DNA of 64,000 nucleotides from Corallococcus silvisoli (GTDB lineage: Bacteria > Myxococcota > Myxococcia > Myxococcales > Myxococcaceae): contig NZ_JAAAPJ010000006.1 of the NCBI RefSeq assembly GCF_009909145.1, positions 310,001 to 374,000 of the forward strand, in the 5' to 3' direction. This document shows positions 52,175 to 61,800 of this stretch, piece after piece (the stretch's first letter is position 1; each line of letters starts with the position of its first letter). Both the position numbers and the translations under genes were made by a program. The notes beneath the pieces were generated by a model. That model was not told the origin of the DNA. It saw only the letters and a program-made list of their open reading frames with translations, and ran no database searches.

Positions 52175-52537
52175 TCAGGACTTGCGGCCTCGCGGTGGCT
52201 TCGTGCCCCGCGTGCGCTCCGCATGGGCCTTGAAGCCGTCCAGCGGCTCCGCCCAACAGGACTCCACCTCGTCCAGCCAGCCGCGCAGGGCGGAGAAGGG
52301 CTCCGGGCGCAGGCTGTAGACGCGCACGCGGGCGTCGTCCGCGTCGGCGTGCTCCTCCACCAGCCCCGTCTGACGGAGCACGCGCAGGTGGCGGGACATG
52401 GCCGGCGGGCTCATGTCGAACGCGGCGGCCAGCTCACCGGCGGGGTGGGGCCGCCGCCGCAGCCGGTCCACCACGCCCCGGCGCGTGGGGTCCGCGAGGG
52501 CGGCCAGGGTGCGGTCGAGCGCGGAGGGGGCGGGCAT
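52175..52537 (-). CDS. ArsR/SmtB-family transcriptional regulator
   Basis: 120 aa winged helix: LAALADPTRRGVVDRLRRRP, GELAAAFDMSPPAMSRHLRV, then LRQTGLVEEHADADDARVRV. No metal-binding Cys/His cluster, so it belongs to the class that pairs with VOC or SRPBCC genes. It is 9 bp downstream of the VOC gene in one operon, and the inverted repeat ahead of the VOC start is its likely operator. Confidence 0.93.
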   Translation of the reverse strand: MPAPSALDRTLAALADPTRRGVVDRLRRRPHPAGELAAAFDMSPPAMSRHLRVLRQTGLVEEHADADDARVRVYSLRPEPFSALRGWLDEVESCWAEPLDGFKAHAERTRGTKPPRGRKS

Positions 52538-52546
52538 CGCCTGGGG

Positions 52547-52978
52547 CTACGCCGGACCGGCGACGCGCTGGGTGAACCACCAGCGGTGGCCTTCGGAGTC
52601 CGTGGCGCCATAGGTGCGGTTGGTGCCCCAGTCGTCGCCGTAGTTCTTGGTCTCGGGCTCCTGGATGATGACGGCGCCGGCCGCGCGCGCGTGGGCGCAG
52701 TGGGCGTCCACGTCGTCCACGTAGACCATCAGCGTCTGGGTGTTGAGGCCGCCGTGAGGACGGGGGCTGTGATGGGCGTCGTGCTGCCGGGCGGAGCTCA
52801 CCATGATGACGCCGTCGCCGTAGACCAGCTCCGAGTGCTTCACGGTGTTGCCCGGGCCCTCTACCTTGAGCCGTGTCTGGAAGCCGAAGGCGCGCTCCAG
52901 CCAGTCGATGGCGGCGGAGGCGTCCTCGTAGAAGAGGCTGGAGGAGATGCGCGGCCAGCCCTTGGGCGTCTGCTTCAT
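52547..52978 (-). CDS. VOC-family (glyoxalase/bleomycin-resistance-like) protein
   Basis: 143 aa of two VOC modules: RISSSLFYEDASAAIDWLER, FGFQTRLKVEGPG, VYVDDVDAHCAHARAAGAVI, then DSEGHRWWFTQRV. It resembles the PhnB-like branch usually linked to ArsR regulators. Substrate unknown. First gene of the pair with the ArsR regulator. Confidence 0.92.
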   Translation of the reverse strand: MKQTPKGWPRISSSLFYEDASAAIDWLERAFGFQTRLKVEGPGNTVKHSELVYGDGVIMVSSARQHDAHHSPRPHGGLNTQTLMVYVDDVDAHCAHARAAGAVIIQEPETKNYGDDWGTNRTYGATDSEGHRWWFTQRVAGPA

Positions 52979-53000
52979 GGTGGTGGCTCCTGGGATGAGT

Positions 53001-53039
53001 CGTTAACGTCAGGGTGAATGATTGACCCCGACGTTAACG
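53001..53039. promoter_or_regulatory. 14-bp inverted repeat, candidate ArsR operator
   Basis: CGTTAACGTCAGGG (53001-53014) and CCCCGACGTTAACG (53026-53039) match in 13 of 14 positions, with an 11-bp gap. It begins 23 bp upstream of the VOC start, in the region expected for its promoter. Each arm contains the smaller palindrome CGTTAACG. Confidence 0.6.
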
Positions 53040-53056
53040 TTCTTCAACCGGGGCCG

Positions 53057-54562
53057 CTAGAACACGCTGGGCTTGGACGGCCCGCTGTGACTGGGGGGCG
53101 GGGAGAAGGACGGGGGCGCGGAGGAGGGAGGCGCGGCCCGGGGCCCGAGGATGGCGGGCATGGAGGGCGTGAGCTCTCCGACATACAGCAGTCCCTGGAA
53201 GCCTTCCTCGGCGGACGACCCGGTCATCTGGATGTACGGGCTCAGCCCGGGGAGGGCCGCGACGCGGGGAGCGGGCGTGGCGCCGACGATGCCGCAGACC
53301 AGGCGGGCGTCACGGTCCAGGTCGCAGCCCCAGCGCGTGCCCTGGGCGAAGCTCATCTCCAGCACGAAGAGGGCGGGGTCCTGCTGGTGCAGCACGTGGG
53401 CCATGGGAGTGAAGGCCGGGTCCCACTGCGTGCCCTTCTCGATGCGCGTATGGGTGTTGCCCGCGAGCACGATGTGGATCTCCTCTGGCTTGTTGGCGCG
53501 GCGCTTCGTCCACACGCTGGCCTGGGCCGCGTCGCGTTCACTGCCGCGGAGCACGTCCGTGTCATAGGCCACCAGGTTCACGCGCAGGCCCGCGGTGCGC
53601 AGGGCGCGCACCCGATCGATGAGGTCCAGCACGGCGCGGCTGCTGCGCCCGTCCTGGTACGGCCGCGACCAGAAGCGGCCCTCCAGCAGCGTGTCCTGGT
53701 CCGCCGGAGCGCCGGGGCTCGACAGGTAGGCGTCCACGCGCGCCTGCTCCGAGGCGGGGAGGGACAGGCCGAGCACCACGGCGAGGCCCGTCTGGGCCGC
53801 CTGACACACGACGTGGCCCACCACCGCCGGTGCTTCGTTGGAGCCCAGCTGTTCGCCGATGAGCAGAGTCAGCCCCGGGTGGAGCAGCCCCTCCAGGCCC
53901 CGCACGGGCGTGGGGCACGGGCTCTCCGCGACCGCCTCCTCCTTCCAGCGCGACAGGTAGAACTCCGGCGTCCGCACGGCGGTGGGGCGCTTCTCCTCGA
54001 TCACGTTGCCGCGGTTGACCTCGATGGAGGGTCCGGACTCCAGCCGCAGGGTGAGGGCCTTCTCCAGCTCCAGGTCCCGCGAGCCGTGCTGTGCGCCGCG
54101 CAGCATGGACAGGCGCTTGGTCTCCGTGTCGTCGAGGCTGAAGTTCACCTTCTTGGCGAAGGGGTTGGAGACCTGCTCACGGCGCTCCTCGAGCACCTTC
54201 CACCACTGATTGCGCCATTCGACGTCGTTGCCTATCGCCTGCTGCGACATCCGGAAGATGCGCACGACGGACTGGCGCGGGCTCACGGTGATGCCTGTCA
54301 CCAGATAGCGGGTGAAGTCGAGGTTGCGCGTGCCGTTCCGGTCCGGGCGGGCCCATTGGGTGACCAGCTGGTTCGGGTCTTCCGTCTCCTCGAAGGTGTG
54401 TCCCTGCTCCTCCAGCAGCTGGCGCGTCGCAGCGAGCGCCTCCGCCAGGGGCTTCTGGAAGACGTGCTCGTACCGGGGCAGCTCCGCTTCGGGTCCTCTC
54501 TGGGAGTGGGCACAACCGATGGTCATCAAGGTCAGCGTGAAGACGAACCCGCGAAAGGACAT
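53057..54562 (-). CDS. Lipoprotein with ChaN/TIKI-like domain
   Basis: 501 aa. The lipoprotein signal MSFRGFVFTLTLMTIGCAHS gives the start at 54562. The N-terminal half (residues 20-210) is of unknown fold. Residues about 235-440 resemble the haem-binding/TIKI-like group: LTLLIGEQLGSNEAPAVVGH, VVLGLSLPASEQARVDAYL, SRAVLDLIDRVRALRTAGLR, IHIVLAGNTHTR. The Pro/Ser tail is low-complexity. Function cannot be assigned; possibly periplasmic hydrolase or ligand binding. Confidence 0.75.
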   Translation of the reverse strand: MSFRGFVFTLTLMTIGCAHSQRGPEAELPRYEHVFQKPLAEALAATRQLLEEQGHTFEETEDPNQLVTQWARPDRNGTRNLDFTRYLVTGITVSPRQSVVRIFRMSQQAIGNDVEWRNQWWKVLEERREQVSNPFAKKVNFSLDDTETKRLSMLRGAQHGSRDLELEKALTLRLESGPSIEVNRGNVIEEKRPTAVRTPEFYLSRWKEEAVAESPCPTPVRGLEGLLHPGLTLLIGEQLGSNEAPAVVGHVVCQAAQTGLAVVLGLSLPASEQARVDAYLSSPGAPADQDTLLEGRFWSRPYQDGRSSRAVLDLIDRVRALRTAGLRVNLVAYDTDVLRGSERDAAQASVWTKRRANKPEEIHIVLAGNTHTRIEKGTQWDPAFTPMAHVLHQQDPALFVLEMSFAQGTRWGCDLDRDARLVCGIVGATPAPRVAALPGLSPYIQMTGSSAEEGFQGLLYVGELTPSMPAILGPRAAPPSSAPPSFSPPPSHSGPSKPSVF

Positions 54563-54771
54563 CCAGCCTCCAGGCGTGAGCGGCGTTGGGTTTCCCGCAG
54601 GAGAACACATCCGATGTGCGGGAACTAAGGGGCCGTGCCGTGTGGCAAAAGGAGCTGTGCGTGGAGGGGCCGGCCGAAACTTCCGCCGATCCCATCTGAA
54701 TTCTCGCCCTCCCCTTCATCGTGGGACTGGCGCATCGTGGGATTCCACTACTGGCCCCCGAGGCTCACGTC

Positions 54772-55488
54772 ATGGCTCACGAACACTCCGTCCACCTGCA
54801 TGGCTTTGGCGCGGATCGCGCCGCCCACTACGACCAGCAGGCGTCGGTCAGCCTGGCGGGTGTCCACGCGGCGTACGAGCTTGGTGTCAGCGCGCTGACC
54901 GCATGTCTCGACGGACAGGAGGCGGCGTCGTTGCTGTACGTGGGGTTGGGCACGGGCGCGGAGTTGATGCCCTATGCGCGCTTCGGCGTGCCGGGATGGC
55001 GCTTCACGGGAGTGGAGCCGTCCGACGCCATGCTCGAGGTCGCCCGCAAGCGCCTGGAGGCGGAGGGGATGCTGTCGCGCACGCACCTGCATCAGGGAGC
55101 GCTGGGCACGCTGCCCGAGGGCCCCTTGTTCGACGGCGCGCAGGTGATGGGGGTCCTTCACCACGTGGAGGGCGAGGAGGCCCGGGTGGAGCTGCTGCGG
55201 GAGGTGGCGCGGCGGCTCAAGCCCGGGGCGCCCCTGGTCCTGGGCTGCCGGATTGGCATGGACCCCGAGCTGATGAACGTGGAGCTGCGGCGGCTGCGGG
55301 CCTATGGAATCCCTCCGGAGACGCTGGAGCAGCGGCGCAAGCAATTCGCGCTGATGCGGCCCATCGAATCCGATGCGGCCCTGTTCGCGATGTTCGCGAA
55401 GGTCGGGCTGGTGACGCCGCGCCCGATTTTCGTCGCGCTTCAGTACAAGGTCTTCCTCGCGCGCTTCGACCCTGGCGCCGCGCGCTGA
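54772..55488 (+). CDS. Class I SAM-dependent methyltransferase
   Basis: 238 aa starting MAHEHSVHLHGFGADRAAHY. Motif I is LYVGLGTGAELMPYA, then FTGVEPSDAMLEVARKRL, LPEGPLFDGAQVMGVLHHVE, RLKPGAPLVLGCRI, similar to tRNA-cmo5U-type CmoA-like methyltransferases. The last codons (PGAAR-stop) are the first copy of a 25-bp tandem repeat. Confidence 0.9.
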   Translation: MAHEHSVHLHGFGADRAAHYDQQASVSLAGVHAAYELGVSALTACLDGQEAASLLYVGLGTGAELMPYARFGVPGWRFTGVEPSDAMLEVARKRLEAEGMLSRTHLHQGALGTLPEGPLFDGAQVMGVLHHVEGEEARVELLREVARRLKPGAPLVLGCRIGMDPELMNVELRRLRAYGIPPETLEQRRKQFALMRPIESDAALFAMFAKVGLVTPRPIFVALQYKVFLARFDPGAAR

Positions 55489-55558
55489 GCGTCGCCCTGG
55501 CGCCGCGCGCTGAGCGTCGCCCTGGCGCCGCGCGCTGAGCGTCGCCCTGGCGCCGCGC
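55471..55558 (+). repeat. 25-bp tandem repeat (3.5 copies) spanning a stop codon
   Basis: The unit starts CCTGGCGCCGCGCGCTGAGC and ends GTCGC. Copies are at 55471-55495, 55496-55520 and 55521-55545, identical, plus a 13-bp partial copy. The TGA of the methyltransferase lies in copy 1, so the other copies are downstream of the coding region. Confidence 0.95.
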
Positions 55559-55678
55559 TTCATCCTGGCGGAGCTGCCGTCCATCGCCCCGAGCCGCGTC
55601 GCGCGCCGAGGTCGCACCTGAGGCCCGCCATGAGGACGTCACTCCCACTCCGGGTGTGGTACCTGCTAGCGTCGCTGG

Positions 55679-56263
55679 ATGACCTCCCGTGCCCTGGTCT
55701 CCCTCGTGTTCTGCGCCTCGGTCTTCTGGCCGCTCCAGGTGCTCGCGTGCGGCAACTCGGTGGACCCCGCCGAGGTGCTCTTCACGCCGGTGTTCTGGGT
55801 GGAGATGGTCGTCTGGATCGTGGCCGCGGCGTTCTTCAACCGCGTCGTCCTCGTCAACGTCCAGGGGGCGACCGCGATGGGACAGCCCGGTCTGTCTGGC
55901 TTCCGGCGGACCTACTTCGTGCTCGTCGGTGCCGCGGTCGTCTTTCTGCTGGCCGCGGGTTCGACGATCGTGCCGTTCCTCAACGTGCATGGCAACGATA
56001 TCGCCTACTGCTCGATACGCGGTGTCGTGCTGCTGAGCCTGGCGGTCACACCGGTGGCGCTCTTCGCGCTGCAGGCCGCGTTCCTCCACGGTCTGGGCAA
56101 GCGGCGGTCCGGCGGCACGGGACTGAGGCCCACGCTCCTGGGCGTGGCGCTTTCGTCAGTCGTGTTTGTGGGGGGGTTCGGGCTCTTCCGTGAGGAGCTC
56201 ATCCTCCCGTTGATCTGCAGGGGGTCGAACCCGTTCGTATTCAGGGCCTCTCCCTACGACTGA
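55679..56263 (+). CDS. Membrane protein of unknown function
   Basis: 194 aa. A signal-like helix is followed by four transmembrane helices (VFWVEMVVWIVAAAFF, TYFVLVGAAVVFLLAAG, GVVLLSLAVTPVALFAL, LLGVALSSVVFVGGFGLF). Unpaired Cys residues lie near the outer faces (LACGNS, IAYCSIR, LICRGS). It ends 22 bp before the cytochrome gene, so the two are probably co-transcribed. Family not recognised. Confidence 0.75.
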   Translation: MTSRALVSLVFCASVFWPLQVLACGNSVDPAEVLFTPVFWVEMVVWIVAAAFFNRVVLVNVQGATAMGQPGLSGFRRTYFVLVGAAVVFLLAAGSTIVPFLNVHGNDIAYCSIRGVVLLSLAVTPVALFALQAAFLHGLGKRRSGGTGLRPTLLGVALSSVVFVGGFGLFREELILPLICRGSNPFVFRASPYD

Positions 56264-56285
56264 GTCGCCCCGGGCTCTTCTTCTC

Positions 56286-57539
56286 GTGAACCTGCGCTCT
56301 CTTCCTCTCGCCTATCTGGCGGGTGCCGCGGTCCTGCTGGCCACGGCCGGCGGCGGCTTCGTGCTGTTCCGCGATGCCGATGTGTTGGCGGTGCGCTTCT
56401 CTCCGCCCGGAGTCCTGGCCCCCACGAAGCGCTCGCTGGAGACTCCGCGAGACGCCGTGGAGCATTTCCAGTGCAATCGGTGTCACGTGGTGCCCGGCGT
56501 CGAGCCGGCATCCGCGCGATTGGGCGAGAACTGCGTGACCTGCCATCAGGCCATCTCCGCCGGTCGGCTCGACTTCTGGTACAAGGAAGAAGAAGTCCAG
56601 CGGTGGAAGCAGCACCTGCTGCACCTGGTGCGGACTCCGGACCTGGGTTCGTTGAGCCAGCGGGTCAAGCGCGGCTGGCTCATCGGCTGGCTCCAGGCGC
56701 CGCACGTGGTGAGGCCGCTCTACGGTGCCACCATGCCGAGGATGAAGATCGGTCCGAGGGACGCCGAGCTCATCGCCGACTTCTTCGCGGTGACAGAGGA
56801 GGAGACGGGAGAGCGCGCGAGCGGTGACGTGGCCGCGGGCCGGGCGCTCTATGCGAAGAACGCCTGCGCGAGCTGTCACTTCCACGGAGATTCCCCGCTC
56901 GGGTCCCTGCGCTTCGGCGCGTCCGACTTCCGCGCCCCGTCGGCCCGGAGGCGGGCCCCGGACTTGCGTTACGTGCCCAGCCGCATGTCGCTCGCGCAGC
57001 TGCGGAGCTGGCTGAAGGATCCGCACCGCATCCTCCCCGACACGGAGATGCCCGCCTTCGAGTTCACCCCGAAGGAGATCGAGGACCTGGCGACCTTCCT
57101 GCGCGAACCGCTGCCCGAGGTGGCGGCCGTGCCGCGCCCTCGGTACCGGCCCCGCCAGTTGGAGCGAGAGGTGCACTACCCGGAGGTCGCGGAGAAGCTC
57201 TCGCGCCACCTCTGCTTCCACTGTCATTCCGACAGTGCGCGGCCAGGAGACCGGGGGCCGGGGAACAGCGGTGGTTTTGGCTACGACGGCGCCTCGCTGG
57301 ACCTGGCGACGCGGGGGGGCATCATCCGAGGCGTCAAGCGGGACGGCCAGTTCCGAGGGCTCCCGGACCGGCTGGAGGATGGGACGCCAAGGCTGGTGGC
57401 CAGCCTGCTCGCCCGTCACGCGGAGATGGATGGGCAGACCCATCCGGAGGTGATGGGCATGCCCCTGGGCTTCCCGCCCATTTCCGAAGAGGAGATCGAT
57501 CTCGTCTCCACGTGGATCGAGCAGGGCGCTCCGGAATAG
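56286..57539 (+). CDS. Tetraheme c-type cytochrome
   Basis: 417 aa. An N-terminal signal/anchor (residues 5-28) is followed by four CxxCH haem sites: CNRCH (about 63), CVTCH (about 83), CASCH (about 198) and CFHCH (about 314). Further Met residues (GATMPRMKI, TEMPAFEFTP, GMPLGFPP) are candidate sixth ligands, as in cytochrome c domains. GTG start at 56286. The role is periplasmic electron transfer; the donor and acceptor are unknown. Confidence 0.88.
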   Translation: MNLRSLPLAYLAGAAVLLATAGGGFVLFRDADVLAVRFSPPGVLAPTKRSLETPRDAVEHFQCNRCHVVPGVEPASARLGENCVTCHQAISAGRLDFWYKEEEVQRWKQHLLHLVRTPDLGSLSQRVKRGWLIGWLQAPHVVRPLYGATMPRMKIGPRDAELIADFFAVTEEETGERASGDVAAGRALYAKNACASCHFHGDSPLGSLRFGASDFRAPSARRRAPDLRYVPSRMSLAQLRSWLKDPHRILPDTEMPAFEFTPKEIEDLATFLREPLPEVAAVPRPRYRPRQLEREVHYPEVAEKLSRHLCFHCHSDSARPGDRGPGNSGGFGYDGASLDLATRGGIIRGVKRDGQFRGLPDRLEDGTPRLVASLLARHAEMDGQTHPEVMGMPLGFPPISEEEIDLVSTWIEQGAPE

Positions 57540-57570
57540 GAGGGCGCTCTCGATGGTGTGTCCTGCGTGC

Positions 57571-58463
57571 TCAGGCGCCGGTTCGGGGCTTTCTGGCGTG
57601 GGCGAAGACCTGGGCGGGGGTGACGGTCGCGGCGACTGGTTCGGTGCCGGGCACGCCGAAGTGGAGCCAGCCTGCGTTGAACCCGTCCTCCATCTCGTCG
57701 AAGGGACCGGTGGTGCCAGGGGGCATGCACTGGGCGATGAGGGTGGCCATCCACTGCTCGCGAGGAATGGCCCGTGCTTGATGGGACGGCTGAACGTTTC
57801 GCTCATCGCGCGGGCGAGGTCCTCCGGGCTCATGGGCGAACCGAGCTCCACTACCTTCCTGCCGCTCCAGTTGCCCAGGAGCAGGCAGGTGATCTCCCGG
57901 TCGATGTCCTCCGTGGCGACGATTGGCACGGGGTGGTCTGTCGGCGTCAGGTATGTGCCGAACCACCCGGTGAAGGCCGCTGCCGCGAGGCTGAAGGTGT
58001 AGTTCTTGAGGAAGGAGCCTGCCTGGACGAAGGCGGTCGGGAAGGGCAGGTCGCGCAGTGCTTCTGCCAGCAGGTGGGGCGCGGTGGCCGCTTCGCTACT
58101 GCGACCCAATCGAGGACAGCACCACCATTCGCGGCGGAGGCGACTGGCGCAGCGCCTCGCGGAGGCTGGCGATGAGGGCCTTTGCCTCCGGGAAACTGGC
58201 CGTCGAAGTCAGCACAGAGGGCATCATCAAGATGGCTCCCTTGATTCTCGCCAGTGCTCCGGCGACAGCCGAGGTGTCGTTGAAGTCGCCCTGGCGGACG
58301 TCAACGCCGAGGCGAGGCCACTCGGTGGCCTTGCGTGGAGCCCGGGGCAGCGTGCGCAAATTATGTCCATCGCCCAGCAGGTGCCGCCCACCTGGCAAGT
58401 CATTCCCGAAACAAAAACCAGGGTCGGCTTCTCCGCGCACGTTGGCGGCGCTGGGGGTCCCAA
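57571..58463 (-). pseudogene. NmrA-like NAD(P)-binding protein, frameshifted
   Basis: On the minus strand the family sequence is spread over four frame segments: TCAEKPTLVFVSGMTCQVG (from about 58463), then GRHLLGDGHNLRTLPRAP to MVVLSSIGSQ (to about 58096), then HLLAEALRDLPFPTAFVQAG to SETFSRPIKHGPF (to about 57780), then IPREQWMATLIAQCMPPGTT to the end at 57571. Reading frames alternate 2-0-2-0, so three frameshifts separate them. Together they form a near full-length atypical-SDR (NmrA/HSCARG-type) protein of about 290 residues. It is a recent pseudogene, or sequencing errors at three places. Confidence 0.8.
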
Positions 58464-58820
58464 GCCCGCCGCGCGAGTCTGTCCATGCGCCTGGATGGGC
58501 GCACAGACTGCTCAGCGGCTTTCACCGGTGTATCGATCTGTAGATGTTGAATTTCTGGTTTTGCGAGACATTTGGGGGGCTGGCGGAAGCGATTTTTGCC
58601 GTGGGCGCAAGAGCAAATTTCGACGAGGTAATTGCTCTTTGGAGGTATTTGCTTTTTGGAGGTTTGTTGGTTCGCGTGGCAGCGAATTCCGGGGATGGAT
58701 GGAGCCAGATGGCGAGGGGGGTGGAAAGTTCGAGTGATAGCAATTTGGATTGACGGCTGTTGAGATGTGAGGGTACTGACATGGTGCCTGAGATTATTTG
58801 AAGTGCAGAGGGGGAGTCTG
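58464..58820. other. Lower-GC intergenic region ahead of the RHS gene
   Basis: 357 bp with T-rich runs (about 58540-58700), clearly lower in GC than all flanking genes. A 69-codon open frame (58544-58753) has no recognised motif and unusual codon use, and is not called. A weak TTGACG at 58750 is the only promoter-like box seen; no terminator. Confidence 0.55.
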
Positions 58821-61800
58821 ATGCAGATGGTCCGCTGGGTGGTTGTGCTGATGGTGTTGGGTGGGGCATTGGCGGGGACGGCGGAGGGGGGTGTCTCGGA
58901 GTGGAGGGGCCGGATGGCACCCCACGAGAGACCTGCCCAGCAGGATGCAGCTCGCCAGTCGCGGAGTCAGACCGCTGCGGTGCCAGTCGACCAGACGCGA
59001 GCCTTTGAGTTGGCCAGGACCGAATGGGAGGCGAAGCGGGAGCAAGCTCAGGAGCAGTTGTCGGAGACGTTGTCGCGGGCCCGCGGCATTCTCGGTCCCC
59101 AGTCGGCGTGGTGGGTACGATTCTGGCATTCGCCATTCGCCAGTGCGTCTGAGCGAGACGCGCTCAATCAATCCATTGATGAGCTGCGGCGGGCCGAGAC
59201 GCTGCTGAGGAAGCTCAAGCTCAAGGATGAGGCGTCCCAGGGACGCAGGCAGCGGATGCTGCTGGAACTTGAGCAGCAAGTGGAGGCGCTGGGGGCCCTG
59301 GCGGGGGATGGCTTCTCCCGCGCATGGGAGATGGCTTGGGGACGGCCACCACAAGAGGGAGTCGCGCGGCTTCAGGAGAGGTATTTCCTGCTGGAAACCG
59401 GCCTCGCGGTGGAGGACGTGACGCTGGTCGCCCGCATCGAGAAGGTGGCGACGACGGATCTGCAAGAAGGAGTCGTCGGGCAGCCCCTGCCTCAGCCTCT
59501 GAAGGTGCGGGTGACGACCGCCAACGGAGAGCCGGTGCTTGGGGCGGTCGTGACCTTCAAGCGAGCGGGTTTCTCCCAACCCGGTTTCTTGCCCGTCAAT
59601 GGAACGGGGCAAGCCCAGGCCCAGTTGCAGGCGATCACGGATGAGAATGGACAGGCAGCGGTCAAGATGCTGCCCGACACCATCATCTCGCGCGAGTCCT
59701 TCTTGAGGCAGGGAACCCCCTCCGCCCAGCGGCTGGGGTACAACGCGGTGACGGCGGAGACCACCAATGGAACCCAGTCCTTTGGACTGAGTTCGCCCTT
59801 TGTCGAAGTGGGGCTGCCGGATGTGCCTGCCCAGATTGCAGTGCCAGGAAGCGTTCCCGCGACGACCGAAGCAGGGTTGCAGATGATCGCCCCCTTCGCG
59901 GGGCGGGTGCTGGATCGCTACGGAAATGCCCTGGCCAATCAGCAGGTGACGTGGACGCAGTCTCCGGCAACCGGTCGATTCTTCCGCTACCAGGATTCGG
60001 CGACTCCGCAGGTGCTTGATCCCACCAATCCCATGCAGTTGCTGGTGATGCAGGAATGGTCGGACGTCGACGGGTGGCTGAGCGCGGGGTACATCCCAGG
60101 GACGACGGCGGGGTACTACGTCGTGACGGCCTCGGTGGGAACCCTGGCGCGTCAGTTCGGCGTGTCGGCCTTCATTCCCAGCGCTCGATACACATTGCGG
60201 ACGACGTACAACGGCGACTTCAACGGCGTCTACCAGACGGCTGGCCCCCAGGTGTTGGTTGCGCAGATCCTGAGGTGGCCCGTGGGCGCGCCGGGCTGGG
60301 TGCCGGTGAGAGGTGACGAGCCAGGGTTGGAGGACGTCGCGGTCGGCATCTGGACGCTCGCGGAAGATGGAACCGAGCTTGATTTCACGATGGCCGCTCC
60401 GGTCGAGACAGGGCCTGAGCCCCTGGACGATGAGACCTCGGTGGCCTTCCGTCCCAGGTATCTGGTGAATGAAGGAGGGCAGTGGATCTACTTCGCAGGC
60501 CAAGCCTTCGAGCGCCGCGCGAATGGACAACTCGTGGAGGTGTGCTGCGGACAGGAACTCTATACCTGGCAATACTCAACCGTCCCCACTTTGCAGGCCC
60601 TCCGGCAGTTGCCGGGCGGTGGGGTGGTCCAACCTGGGGGGCAGGCGTCGACGTCGGACTCGGGTTTGGGATTCCGGGTGGTCAACAAGAGCTCTGACAA
60701 CCTGTATGTCCGGGTGACGATTCAGCACAACGTGCCTGGGGATGATGTTCTTGTCCTGTCCTCCAGCCTGCCCCGCGACGTGGGTGGGGACATCGTGCTG
60801 CCAGCGTCCTCCAACGTCCAGAGGGTGCTCCCGTTGGTCGCTGGAACCCAGGGTGGGCGGGTCCGCTTCGAGTTGTATGCGAAGGATTACGCTACGTCGC
60901 CCGCCGTGAAGGTGTTGCAGGCGACCGAGAACGTGGACGTGCGCCCGCCGGACCCCGGCCTGTTCGTGGCCGGACTTCCCTTGCGCGCGCGCTGGGTATT
61001 GCCGGCCTGGGACTTCGTCTCCGCTCAGAAGCCCATTCCGGGGCAGCCCACGCCGGACGATGCTCAGTCGCCCATCGCCTATGGCGCTCCTCTTGGCGTG
61101 AAGGTCTTGTCGAATGGGCGATTGGTGATCCACCGGGGGGGCACGGAGTTCGCCAGCGCGCAGGTGCAGGCGGATGACCTGGGCATCACGCAAGTCTCAC
61201 CCCTGGGCGGTGCTCCCATCATCCTGGGACAGCAGGGCTTCGCGGTGGTGGAGCTCCCGCCCGGCGCTGTGGGGACGGAGACGGTTCGCGTCACGCTGGT
61301 GCCCGCGAATCCCAATCAGGCGTCCCTGAACAGGGAGGTCCCGCTCACGACCACGGTGGGGACGGTGGGGAAGCTGCCGGTGGGCCACACCTTCGTGAAG
61401 GGGGTCAGCGTGGTGGACGGCCACCTGGTGAAGCAGGCGGTGGACGTGGAGGCGCCGAGCCGGGGGCTGGGTCTCTCGTGGCAGCGCGCCTACGCCAGCG
61501 GCGACTCCGAAGAGGGCGTGTTGGGCCTGGGGTGGACGCACGCATACGAGGGCGTCGTGCAGCCGCTGTTGGGCGGCTTCCGCTACGCGGTCACCAGCGG
61601 TGAGGGCGGCGGGCAGGTGTTCACCTGCACGGGGGATGGCACGGGGTGTGTGGCCCAACGCGGATACCACGGCACTCTGCGCGCGGAGGGGGCGGGGGCC
61701 GCGCGGGAGTATGTCTTTCGCGCGAAGGATGGAACGGAGTACCGCCACGGACGGCTCGACAGCGCGAGCTTCCCGGTGAAGTACCGCCTCACCTCCGTCG

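Noticed and set aside
56241..58109. 622-codon minus-strand frame under the cytochrome gene
   Set aside because: Only its first 110 residues (58109 to about 57780) are real, as part of the frameshifted NmrA-like pseudogene; the rest is antisense to the cytochrome.
58544..58753. 69-codon ORF in the low-GC spacer
   Set aside because: No motif, no good ribosome site and codon use unlike the genome; more likely intergenic.
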